Source: Symbiodinium sp. CCMP2592
Taxonomy: Eukaryota > Sar > Dinophyceae > Suessiales > Symbiodiniaceae
Assembly (NCBI GenBank): GCA_905221615.1
Contig: CAJNDT010003424.1
Location: forward strand, 391,001-455,000
Length of the DNA stretch: 64,000 nucleotides
Reading direction: 5' to 3'
This document shows positions 13,501 to 25,500 of this stretch, piece by piece. Made by a program: the position numbers and the translations under genes. Each line of letters opens with the position of its first letter. Position 1 is the stretch's first letter. The notes beneath the pieces are model-generated. The model did no database searches and was not told the origin of the DNA. It saw nothing but the letters and a program-made list of their open reading frames with translations.

Positions 13501-16500
13501 TCAGATGCCGTCACCTGCACTTGGGATGAGGCACCCTCCCGGCTCCCGGGCCGATTGACGAATACAAGCTCGCAAGAATGCCCATGGCATCTTGTCTGGC
13601 ATGTCGCTGTCTTGCATAGACTGAAGCACAAGGCACCGACACCGTCCCATCGGCGGCAATGGTCACTGCGCTCCCTGAGTTCAGGCCAATCCGCACCGAC
13701 CGGAGGTAAGAAACTCTGAGCACGAAAAGTTCGGGCAAGCAGCCCTGCCAAATAGAAGTGTCAGCAGCACTGGTGCCGCAGCTGCCCCCCTGAGGCGGAA
13801 CAGAGTTTTGCTACGGTTATCCACAACTTCCTTGCTGTTTCCGTTTTCGTTCCTGATGGCCTTCCCCACTGCGATGACTTGGTCAGAAGCTGCAATGCCC
13901 TCTCCAAGCACCGAAAAGCTGCAGGCTGCCCCTGCATGGCAGGTCGCATGGCCTTGCTGCGGATACTTCGGACGTGCGTTAAAGCCGCGGCTGCAAATAC
14001 GTGCTCCTCTTGCAAGCTCATATCTGGCAAGCATCTGGTTCCATTTGGCCCGATAACGGTCAGCATGCCAATTGCGGCGGTGAAGTCCTCACACAGCAAA
14101 AGACAAGCGATGCCCAATTACTGACCAAAGTGATTTAGATTCGCCGGCACGATCATGTGGGAGCCCTGGAATTTTCAAGCCAAGAAGCACCCACAGAAGC
14201 ACAGCTGCCAGAGCTCGCAATGCAGTGGCAGATCTGCCATTCAGGTCAATGTGGCTTCGCCGAAAGCGTTAACCGTCATATCGTGCAAGGTCAGCTTCAA
14301 ACACAATGCCATTCCGTCCACGACGAGCCTGCCAAGTGCCACCAGTCAGCTCCGCCAAACGCCAGGTTTCTGTGGCCAGGCGCAGGGAGGGCGCCAGGCC
14401 TTGGAAGCACCCGTCGAAAGCCGCTAACTGCACTACCTACTCGCTTTCCAGACGACTGCTGCCGAAGTCGAAAACGATGCCCGGCATGAGGGGATGACTG
14501 ACTGATGTGAGCCGCTTCGCTTCACCAAAACCAGCAGCAGCATCCTGACTCGACTAGAACACGGAGGTATGCACATGCGGATGACCCATGACCAACGTTG
14601 CGGCAACACCTCACCAATGCACACGAGATGCCGCGCTCCCACTGCCGCACGACCCGGAGACAAACAGTACCTGCAGCGCAGATGTTGGAAACTTGGGAAG
14701 CATTTGGGTTTTCTGGCTTTTGACGGAAAGATGTGGCTTGCTTCGGTACAGTAGCCGGCGTCGACGATTGAAGACCACCCTGCCTTGTCGTCTGTGGACA
14801 AACCTTGGCCCTGGATGCTGGCCTGGATGCATCATCGTCTCATGCACGAATGCGATTGACGAATGACGTCCCGCGTGTCACCCTGCTCCTGGTTAGATAC
14901 TGTCGGCAGTAGGAACACCGTAATCAGCTTGCAACAAGAGGCTGCACCAACCAAATCGCAGGTGCTGCCGCCGAAACACAGGGCATCCTTGCACCGATGT
15001 GTTCAGTCGATCTGGCCTAAACCTCAGACCTGATCCATGCGTCCATCGGTAGGCGTTGGATTTCTAACTCGTTTCCGGGAAAGGGTACGTCACCACGGAG
15101 GAGTTGACTTTGTGGGCAACTGCTCAGACATGGATCCCGATTCCCTGCACGGTTGCAAGTTGCCAGCGGGGCCTGGTCGTTCGGCGAGGGCCCAAGCACC
15201 TTCACAGGTCGGATGCAGGCACCAAGACTGTACAGTAGACAGGAGCGACCGCTGCGGGCAGATACTGCGAGGGTGTCAAAAAGCGTGCCAGGCTGACCGT
15301 GAGCAGCCCCAGGCGAGCTCCAAAGTCAGCAATGGCTGTGCATCCGCCAGAGCCGCCGCCGGTGCAATAGCACCTGGCGCGGACACTGTGACGAAGCAAC
15401 TCATGACCGCGCGCCAAATCTTCACCAAGGACCAGCCTATAGCCTGACCCCGAGCCACCAATAACTCAGTGCTGGGTAACTGGCAGCCGGTCCGTGCCGA
15501 GGCGCATCTTCCAGACTCCCCCGCGAGGGAGCTGCGCAGCCGTCAGGTTGACCAGGAGGCCTCGGATAAGAAAACTCTGACCGACCAGCGGGATATCTCC
15601 GTACCTGAAGCTGGAGCTGGCCTCACTTGGACTGAAAGAGGGTCCTTGAGCCAAGCTGCCAGCATCGAGCTGCACGAAAGAGCCAAAGGTTGCATCGAAG
15701 ATGGTCCTGGACCGAACATCTCGAAACAAATTCGTTTCTTCAAGGCTCTGCCCGAGGCACCGACCCGGCATCACCACAGATTCCCACCGCTTGATGGACT
15801 CCTGCGGCTGGAAAGTGGCCAGACACCGTCACCTCGGCCGCAGCAGTGCGATGCTTCAGCACTCTCTCGGAGCCTTGCTTTGTGGCTGAGCCCTCCACGA
15901 AGGCCACGAGGTCCTGGTCCGAGAGGCCTTGACCCTCGATGGGTCCAAAGCCTTGCTGTCTTTGCATCCGATAGGCAGGAAGCCCCCTCTCAGCTGCTTC
16001 TGCCAAGGAGCTGCAAGCTAGCCCGGCCGTACACGTGGCGTGCTGGTCCCGGCTAGGCCCCAGGATGGTCAGGTAGCCCAGGCGAGCCGTGAAGAACCCG
16101 TCCTCTCAAGGTTCAGAAAGGGCCGCAAAGACAAAACAGCCCATCGACTTCCATCGACACCTCCGTGCAGCCGAAGTAGTCGGCACAGTAGCCTCAAGCC
16201 CCGGTGCAAGAAGTCTTGTGTGGAAAACTATGCTCTCTAAACCCATGCTCACCCATGCATTCACAAGTCATAATCCTTTCCGTCACACTCTCCAATGTCA
16301 TAGCACAGGCGCACATCTTCCAAACGCCGCCCCGGCGAGTAAACCCTGTTTCGCCACCAGTGGCAGGCAAGGAGAGACTCGCATCAAGTGCCTGGAGCAG
16401 AGGGTTGGGAGCAGGAGGGTGTTCATCTGTGCCAACAACACAAACCACTCAACCACTGCAGCAAGAGGACACAACGCCACTACAGTACAGACCGATCAAT

Positions 16501-19500
16501 GCAGGTTCTCGTGGCATTGCTCACGTTCGACCCAAACGAAAACCAAGTCATCTTCGCTGAGGACTGCCGTCGTAGGCCTGCCAGACGCCGCCCATTATGG
16601 GCGAAGGGCCCGTGTCCTGCACAAGCAGTCTGCACCCAGTTTCCTCAGCGAGACTCTGCGACAAGGACATCGCTGCGTTTGGATCCTGAAGCTGCGACAT
16701 ATCCAATCCTGAAATCCAACCTATCCAAGAATGAATTGCAAACGTTGCTGACGTCGCTGTCTCTCCCAACTATTCCGCATGAGTCCTGAGCGGTCACTCC
16801 GCAGGAGGAGATCGGGAGTGGGAAGGAAACCTGATCAAGGAGCGAGTCAGCGAGTGGGAGCTGCGGCCCCCCGAGAAGGCTTTGCTGCCACAAGTTGGAG
16901 CTCGTGTCCGGTCTAGGCTGGAGTACCCTTTCACGCGAAACCTTCGCAAATCGAACCACCGGCCGTTCATCATGTCGACACCAGACCAACTAGAGGTTCT
17001 GCAACATCTCATTAAAAAGACAATGGCGACATGTTTCGGTATCGATCGGATGCAGAACATGTTCAGATTCAATCAGGACGACTTCTGATGGAAGTTGAAC
17101 TTTAGACTCGTGATGCGCCTCCCCCCCATGGCAGATCCACACATCCTTGATTAACTCCCGCACTTCCCGAACTTAGGAAGCATCCGAGGCTCATTTCCGA
17201 CCCGACTGCAAAGTATCGTGTGAAAGGGTTGGTGCCAAACGGCTTGCTACAAAGCTGGAAGACCTCAGGAGCAACTACCTCCAGCAAGTGGTCGGGGCGA
17301 ACTCTGGAGTTTCGTCTCGGTTTCACACTGACATGCAAGTGCGCCTGATCTCCAGTCGCCAGGCCCTCTCCAGCGAAGGGTCCGAGTGTACAGCTCTGGC
17401 CCGCCGTGCAGCTCTGGTTTTGGTCATTGGAGGAGGGGCCTTGCAGAAATACGTTGCTGCACCGGCATGCCTTGCCATGCCTCCATCGCGCTGCTACTTC
17501 AGCAATCCGGCCTTTCACCGTCAAAATCCCTGCCATGTTCACGAAGTCAGATGGATCGCCGCAAGAGTTCTGATCGCCCACACAAAAGCAGAGCTTCCAC
17601 TGTCCACCGAGTGGAAGATCGCCAGTCTCTCCACCTCGGTTTTTGATCATGATCATTATCATGCCTTGAAGGCCCTGAGCAATCGGGCCAAGCTCCCCAA
17701 CAACACTCCATAGCTGACCCATAACACCCCCAACATGCCCAATAGCTTCGAAGCTGCTTGCCAGTGGAACCACCCATGCGGAGTCGACTGCACGATGGAC
17801 CCCGGACAGGAGCCGTGTATCGGGGCTGTCCTGCCCACCTGCTTCAGAGCAGGGTGCACTCTTTCATCTGGCATCTGCCTGAGAGCCTCTTTCCACGAAA
17901 TGAAACATGGGTGCTGGTGCGAACCCTTCGCAGCTCATGCCATGCAGTCCACAAGAAAAGGGAGTTCTTAGCTGGCCACAGATGTTTGGGTCGCCAGCAC
18001 TGCTTAGCATCAGTCGATCGCCGGCTGCAATACCTTCAACGTCATGCGAACCAACAATCTGCACAGCTTGCTGATTCAAACATCCTGTTCTCAAAGAATC
18101 TGTTGTCATGCTCGCAAGTTGCCCTCGCCATAGAGACGATCCGTGGGTCCTGGCAAAAACATCCAGACGAGCTGGAAGAATTCCCAAGGCTATGCTGATC
18201 CTTGGGATTCTACGATTACTTTAGGCTCCAAATTGGGCTGTAAACGGGTCAGCCACCCCCCCCTTTAGCTCCCTATGATGCTGCAAAGGTCCTGCAATCG
18301 TCACGCCCCAGTTGCTGGGGGCGGTCGTTGCAACATAGCTGCTGCTGCCGCCAACATTTGCCGACACACTGTCAGTGCCACCTATCCTTGGCTACAAAAA
18401 GAAAGAGAGGAAACTTGATTCCTCAATCTCTTTCTTTCGTCAGGGTTATGATGTTTTACCCAGTCTCTCGCTCGCTCGCTCGCTCGCAACAGGGGCAAGG
18501 TCCGAAGACCCGGGCCGAGGCCCCCCCCTCCCCGTCTGGTCTGTGGGAGAGGGCTTTGGGGTCGAGAGCGCGGGGTTGTTTTCCCCCCGGTCGGTTCAGC
18601 TGGTAGAGATCGCCCGGTGTTGAAACCTCCCTAACCCCGAACTTTATCCTGCGTCCCGGCCTCATCCCCGCGCCCTCTACGGCTACGTCCTTAGTTCCTA
18701 CACCAGGCGATTTCCCCCCGTGAGGTTTATGCTCAGTGGCAGCTCCCCTGTTTACAAGTGTGCAAAGCAACAACTGAGGATCGTGCCATACAAGATCACA
18801 GGACCATGGTTCACATATCATTTTGGGTGAGCTGCTTTGGGAACTCCCCCCTTGGTCTGTAGAAGCAACAAAAGGACCGCAAAGCAATGCAGTAACGAAT
18901 ACAGGGAGGAGTCCCATCATACTAGTGGCGAGGTTAGGCTCAGTTCCCTTCAGGTACCCCCCTACTCCAACATGCGACTTGAAGGCCACGTCGGGTCACC
19001 TGAGTACATGGTCTGGGACCTTTGCCTTCCTCTTCCCCCATCACTTCAGATGGGACCATGTCGGTCGAAGAAGGCCGCGTGCATGCGGCGTCTACGGTGT
19101 GAGGCGGGGCTGGAATCAGGGGAGTCCCCGTCTTCCTCATAGCTGGATCGTGTAGCTGGAGGTCTCGTTGCTTCCCCCCCGTCTCCCCATGGCACTGTTT
19201 CGGCATCTGCAGAGTCCACGTCTGGGGCCGTTGGTAGCGGAAGCGTCGGCATTGCTTCGATTTCCCCCAGGTCCGCCAGGAAGCTATCTGTCTCTAGGGC
19301 TGCCACTTCCTCTTCTGTGACTCCGTGGAGTCCAAGCCATTTACGCTTGGTTCCCGTTGTCTTGGGTGGTTCCCCCATGTCGACGTCCATGTCGGCGTCC
19401 ACGTGGGCCTTTTCGTTCTTTTCCCCCTTCTCGTCGGTCTGGGTCTCGTCGTGCACTGCGTGCGTTCCCCCAAAGTAGGCTTGCTGCCACGCATCGAGGG

Positions 19501-22500
19501 CCGTGAGTGCATGAATCGCCGCTCCGATGGTGTCCGCCCCCAGCAGTGGGACCACATCTCTCAAACGGCTCGCTGCCGTCATAAGCCGTGCGGCTGCCCC
19601 ATGTATCTGGCTAGTTCTCGCTGTCCATTCTTTTGTGCCAGGTTCTTCCAGCGCCACTACATCGGCCGGATGAGCTGCGTGTTCCCCCGCATTTGGTGTG
19701 CGGTCTCTGCAGCGCTGGTTCCTCTCCCCCATGGCTGTCGCTGGTAGCACTGTCTCCTGTAGCTGGGTCCACCATTGGAGCGTGTTCCAAGAGCGGTCTC
19801 CCCCCAGTGCTGGTAGTATGGCCTTGTCCAGCATGGCATACGCGGCTTTGGCCCCCTCTATGGCTTGTTGTCGGCCTTCCCCCGGTACTGCCTCAGGTGT
19901 GGCCTCACGAAGCTCCTCTGCTCCCATTCCACACAGGTTGCGGACGGAGCTGAGGTCGGTCGCGAACTCCTCGTTGGTGAGGCCTTCCCCCCTTCTCACT
20001 CGCATGCTCGTGATCTGGTTGAAGGCTTCGCGTAGTGCCCCACAGTCTGCTTCATGAGGTAGTTCTCCTCGTTGGGGCATTCCCCCCATTGCTGCACTTG
20101 GTTGAGCCAGCATAGCCAAGGCAATGGAACATATATTGGCAACTATCTGCCCTTCAGGTTCTCTCATCGTCTCTGTGATTTCTTGTATCAGTTGGAGTTG
20201 TGCTGTTGCTGCTGCTAGTGCCCCTCTCAAGCTTGCAATCGTGCTGGTGGCAGCTGGTGGTGGTGCGTTGGAGCTGCTGGCTGCATCTGTGTGTCTGGGC
20301 TTGTTTGTTCCTCCCCTCCTTCTTCCCCCTCCTACTGGGGTCCTTCTGCGCCTCCGGATCAAGCCGAAGTTTTCCTCATCTGTTGCCGTTCCGTTGAGGT
20401 AGTCTTCGTCCTCCCCTGGGTAGTTGCATTCTTGTGGTGTTGTGGTAGTAGTGCTTGTAGTGCTTGTGGTTGTTGCAGTCCCCTGTGGTAGTTGCCAGAG
20501 CTCCGTGTGATCGTGGTCCCGTGGGTCTTGCGCTGGTCTGTGGCCGCTTCTTGGCTGCTGTGGGTCTCCTCTGCCGATCTGCCTGCTGTCGCGGATGACG
20601 GTGAAGAAGTGGGGTTGCTGTTGTTGTGGTGGTTGTTGTGGTTGTGGTGGTGCTTGCGGCTGTGGGTTGCCCCCTGCTTGTTCTCTTGGGTTTCGGGGCG
20701 GCTGTTGCTGTCCTCTCAAGGGTCGGGCGTCTCTGAAGTCGGGTGCGCGTGGCTGCGGCTGCTGCTGGCGTGGGTGTTGTTGTTGTGGTTGTTCTTCTGC
20801 GTGGTCCTCCTGCACTGGCCTTGGCTGCGTCGGCACGGTGGCCGCGCCGCTGCTGCTTGCTGCTCCCGTGGTTCCCCCGCCGGTTCGGTGGTGGCAGTGT
20901 GGCGGTATGCCTCGCCAGGGTTGGTGGAGTCCCCCACCGCGCGTCCTTGGCCTCTTGGTGGAGGCTGGTACTTTTTCCTGGGTGGTCCATGGCGTGGCCC
21001 CCCTGCGGGTCTGAGCATCCAGGTGCCGTGTATCTCTTCGGCAAAATACGCCTTCCCCACCTCTGTTGCAAGTGTGCCCCCCTCCTGGCGGTGTTCTGCC
21101 GGAAGTGCTATGACCGTGAGCATGTACACCAGTCCGACAGTCGTCTCGATTTCTATGATGCTCCCCTCCGGGAATCCAGGCGCGGTCCACATTTCCTGCC
21201 CTGTTTCCAGCAGGCTGCGTTGTGGCACCCCCTTCTCCCCCCTATTGCTTGGTGCGGAGGGGGCTCCTGGCGGAGCTTCCACTCGGGCAACCCATTTGCC
21301 TTTCCCGACCGACACGTAGAGGATTTGCGTCCTGCTGGTATGTGGGAGCTGTGGGGGTCCTCTCCTCTTGATGTGGTTCTCCTTGTTTGCCTGCGCATCT
21401 CGGTCCTGGAAGTAGGCCTCCGGCTCCCCCATAGGAGTGGCGTTGCGCTGCTCCCCCCATTCCTGTTCTGGGTGTCCGTGGGTTGCGGCTGGTCTTGTCG
21501 GCGGTTCGCCGCGGTCTGCTGCTTCTGTGCCTTCTCTGTGCTGTAAGTACGGGTTTTGTTGTCGTCTTGCTTTGTGATCGGCCGCGGCTTGCGTGCTGGC
21601 CTTGTCTGTATTGGCACGTGGTGCTTGCTGCGCCCCCCCTGTCTGCGATGTTGGTTGCCACTGGTTGTCGGCTGTGCTCCTTTTGTCGTGTGCTTCTCTC
21701 GCGGCTGTGGCTTGCTTGCTTGTGGTCCAGCTCTCGTAGTAGCTGTGGGCTTGGGTGGGAGGTTGTGGCTGTGGTTGCGCTGGGTCGACTGTTGGTTGGT
21801 CGGTGGTGTCGGTTGGCCTTGTCTGGGGGTCTCCCCCGCTGCTGCTTTGTGCTTGTTGTGGTGTGGTTGCCGTATGTGGTGTGGCTGGTGCGGGCCATGG
21901 GCGGAGGTGACGGTTGAGCAGATCCGCCCAATCGGTAGTGTTGGTGGTTGGTGCTGTGGGTCGTTGTGCTGTTCGCTGTGGTGTATTGCTAGTGTGTTGC
22001 CGTTGTGGTTGTCGGGTGGGTCGTGTGCCTCGTCGGCCAGTGTGGTTGTTGCTCCATCCCCACGTGTAGTGGTTCCTGCGGAGCCAGGCCTTGAGTTGTG
22101 CTTTTTCGCGTTTGTTACGCGTTCTTTGTTCTCCCCCACCTTCATGCTTGTTTTGTGACGCGGTTGGTGGGGTGCGTCGCCGCTGCTGGTGCCCCCCTTC
22201 TCCTGCTGTGGCCTCTTCTTCACTGCTGCTGCTTTCCTCTTGGGTCCTGGTATGTATGTCGTCTGGGAGCTGTCCCGTGGTTGCGAAGGTGTAGGCTTCC
22301 CGGACGGTGAGTCCAGGCGGTGGGGAGATGCCTCTTCCTCGGGCATCCGTGGTGTCTGCTGGCACGTCGTCCCAAGGTGGCGGTGTGATGGAGCTGTTCG
22401 ATGTGGTGTTTTCTTGTGGTACTGGTGGTGGTTTGGCTTTCGGCTTCGGTGTGTTTGTCTGCGGCACAGTGGGGGTGGTGGGGTTTGTGTTTCCCCTTTG

Positions 22501-25500
22501 TGGTGCGTCGTGGTTGGGTGGGGTGGCTCTCTGGTCTGCTGCTGCTGTGGCGGCTCCTCTGGGTTCTTGGCTTCTTTCCCCCGCTGCTGCTTGTGCTTGT
22601 TGTTGCTCTTGGTGCAGGTTGCTTGGTGTTTGGTGGTGCGAGTGGCTGCTGGCTTGGGCGTCTCTCCTCACTTCTGCTGTTGCTTGGCCTCTGGGCGCTG
22701 TGCTGCTTTCGCCCGCTGCCGGTTGCGTCGGTATTGTGGGTCGGTCTCCCCCTTGCGGGGCCTGGTGGTGTGGTGTGGCCGCTGCTGCTGTTGCCTCCTG
22801 TCGGGCTTTTTGGCGTTTGGCCCTCTGCTCTTCCTCCCATCTGTTGGGTCTTGACGGTAAGTGGCTTGCCGCTTGCTGTTGCGTCTGCTTTGGTGGGTCG
22901 TCGTGGTGTGGTGGTTGTTGGCGTGGGTGTTGTTGCCCCCTGGCTGGGTGGCTGCCTTGCGCGGTCGTGTGACCGGCGTGTGGCTGTGCTTGTTGTGATT
23001 GAGCGCGGTCTTCCTGCATGTGGTTGTGGGTTGACGTGTGGTGGGCTGCCGGGTGTGTTTGCTGAGGCGGCAGGTTGAGTCGGGGAACGGGTTTGCCGGG
23101 ATACCTCGGCTCCGTTTCTTCTGGAGCGAGCTCCCCTCTTTCATGCCACGGGTCAGTTTCCTCATTCCAGGGTGGGGCATACCCTTTTTGGAATCCGTGG
23201 CTGCTTCCCCCTCTGCTTGCCGCTGCCCCTGCCGTTGTTTGTGGTTGTGGTGGTGGTCGAATGTCTGCTGGGCTGCTCTCGTCGGTCTCCCATGGATCGT
23301 GGGGCGTGGTGAGTGGTCTCCTCTGTTGCTGTGGCTGTTGCGGTTGTTGTCCCCCCGTGTGGGAGCTTGCTTGGTGTGGTGTGGGGTGTCCCCCTGGTTG
23401 GTTGGAGCCAGAGGCCCACTGTGGTGTTGTGTGCGGCGGTGGCTCTTGGCCTTGTGTTGATTGGTGTTGGGCTGTGGCTGTCGGTGTCGTTGGCAGCTGT
23501 GGGTTGTGGTGTGTTGCCTGCTCCACTGAGCTGGTGGCTGTGGCTGCTGGTTGTTGGCCGTGTTCGGCTGCAATGTTGCCTCTCCCCCCTTGGGGTCTGC
23601 GTTGGTGAGCTTCGGTGTCTTCCTGCCTTGGCGTTCTGCCTGCTCCCTCTTCGTCTTGTTCTGCTCGGCGGGGCGGCAACGGGCCTGCTCCGCTCATCGA
23701 ATTTGTGTCTTCGCTGGCGACAGAGTGGCTGTTGCTCAGCCTCGTCCCCCGTCCTGTGCCTTGCATCGACGCGGGTGGCGGTCCTTGGCCGCCTCTCGTG
23801 GTTGCCCATAAGGCCACCGGGATCCCCCAGCACATGGCTGTTAGGATCTTGAGCACCAGACTCGCCATGATGGCTAGCGTGGTGCGGTACTGGCTTGGTG
23901 TGCTCGGGCAAGAGTGCTGCAAACGGCAGCCGTTCCCCCGACATGTAGTGAATTCTCAACACAAGCTCACGTGACTGTCATGTTGCTGGCAAGAAAGCAC
24001 TGCACTGAAAAACTGATGTGTACGACTGTGTCTCTCTTCTGTTCCCTCACTCAGCTTCTGCTCTCCCCCCTCACGGTTGTGGTAGGGTCATTCGCGGTCG
24101 CTGCGTGTCAACTTGGATGGCTGTATTGTGGTGTCGGCGTGTTGCTGGCAGTGCTCTGTGACGTGTGTTGTTGCGTGCGGTTCTCCCCGGTGCCAGGTTG
24201 GTGAGCTGTGGTTGCTTGCCGCTGGCCCAGGGGGGGTCGTAGCGTTCGACGAAGGCTTGCTCGAGTTGGTGCCACCGCTGTCTGTCTAGCGCTACTTGCG
24301 GCCATTGTTCCCCTGCGATTGCTGCGATCTGCCTCTCTGTGTCCATCTGGCTGCAGAACCTTGCTGCGTGTCTTGCTCCCTGTGTGGGGTGTTTGCGTTG
24401 CTCGGTCCTCCAAAAGGCCAGCCCCCGCCACAGAAGCATGTCTCGTGTCACTCCCCCGCCTCTGACTGCATGTCCCCACAGGCGCCAGATCATGCGCAAA
24501 ATGTATGTGGACCACCTTTCCCCCTTGGTTCGGTGGAGCAGCCCCCTGGTCTGTCTGAGGGTTCTTGTGTTCCATTCGTGCCACTGTTCGCCTGGACGCC
24601 GTCCCCCACCTGTCATGTTGCGGAGCTGGCTGAGTTGTTGGGTGTTGGCTGCTCGGAGTAGGGTGTCGTGTGGCTGCCACGTTTCACAGCCGTAGAGTGC
24701 TGTTTGTCTGACCAAGGTCTCGTGTAGCTGCAGCCTTGGTGTGGGTGGCGTGGGCGCCGTTAGGACTTTCCGGTTCTGGGCGAAAGCTGCTCTTGCTCGG
24801 CTGCCCATTTCCGCTGCCAGTTGCGGTGTGCTGCCTCTGAAGCTGACCGGTGAGCCCAGCACTCTGAGTGGGGTGTCCCCTGAATCCGGTGTGACTGTTT
24901 CTCCCCCCACGGTGAATGTGATTGTGCTTTTGGGGTTGTTGCTGATGATGTGTGTCTTCTTGGGGTTGATCCTCAGTCCATGCTGTAGCAAGAGACGCTC
25001 GAGGTGGTTGAGGGTAAGTTGCAAGTGGGCTGGATTTTCCCCCCATAGGTATGTGTCGTCCATGAAGGAGCCGCCATGGTGGGGAGGGGGGGGAAGGAAA
25101 GGCAAGGTTCCCCCCCTGGGTTCGGTCTGGGTGGTGGATAGCGTGCGCTCCAACAGTTCCCCCACTCGGGCCGAGAACAACACCGGGGAGTCCGGGCTTC
25201 CTTGGCGAACGCCGTTGGTTTGGTCCACCTCCACTTCTCTCCCCCCTATCGCGACATGGATGCGGCGGGCGTCAAGGAGTGAAAGCCACAACCGCGCCTC
25301 CCATGGCATGGTTCCCCCCACTTCGGTAGCCACAAGTTCGGCTAGACTGTCCTGGGCTACAGAGTCGAACGCCTTTTGTAGGTCCAGTTTGATGATCCAA
25401 AAATCGCCGCCCCAGTCCGCCCCCATCCTGGCGATTTTCCTGAGCACGAGGATCAGTTCGACTCCTTGTCTGCGTGGTGCCGCCCATTGGTAGGTGTTGA

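Noticed and set aside
15469-16056. Plus-strand frame of 195 codons
   Set aside because: It lies antisense to two good module exons (15484-15700 and 15815-16101).
18585-18635. tRNA-like D-arm word GGTTCAGCTGGTAGAG in the LINE 3' UTR
   Set aside because: No matching acceptor stem, anticodon arm or B-box could be found; one box-like word is not a tRNA gene or SINE.
20492-21319. Plus-strand open frames of 200-275 codons within the LINE ORF3/ORF4 region
   Set aside because: Leu/Val/Cys/Trp-rich products are the reverse complement of Gln/Pro/His/Thr-rich coding sequence; no independent support.
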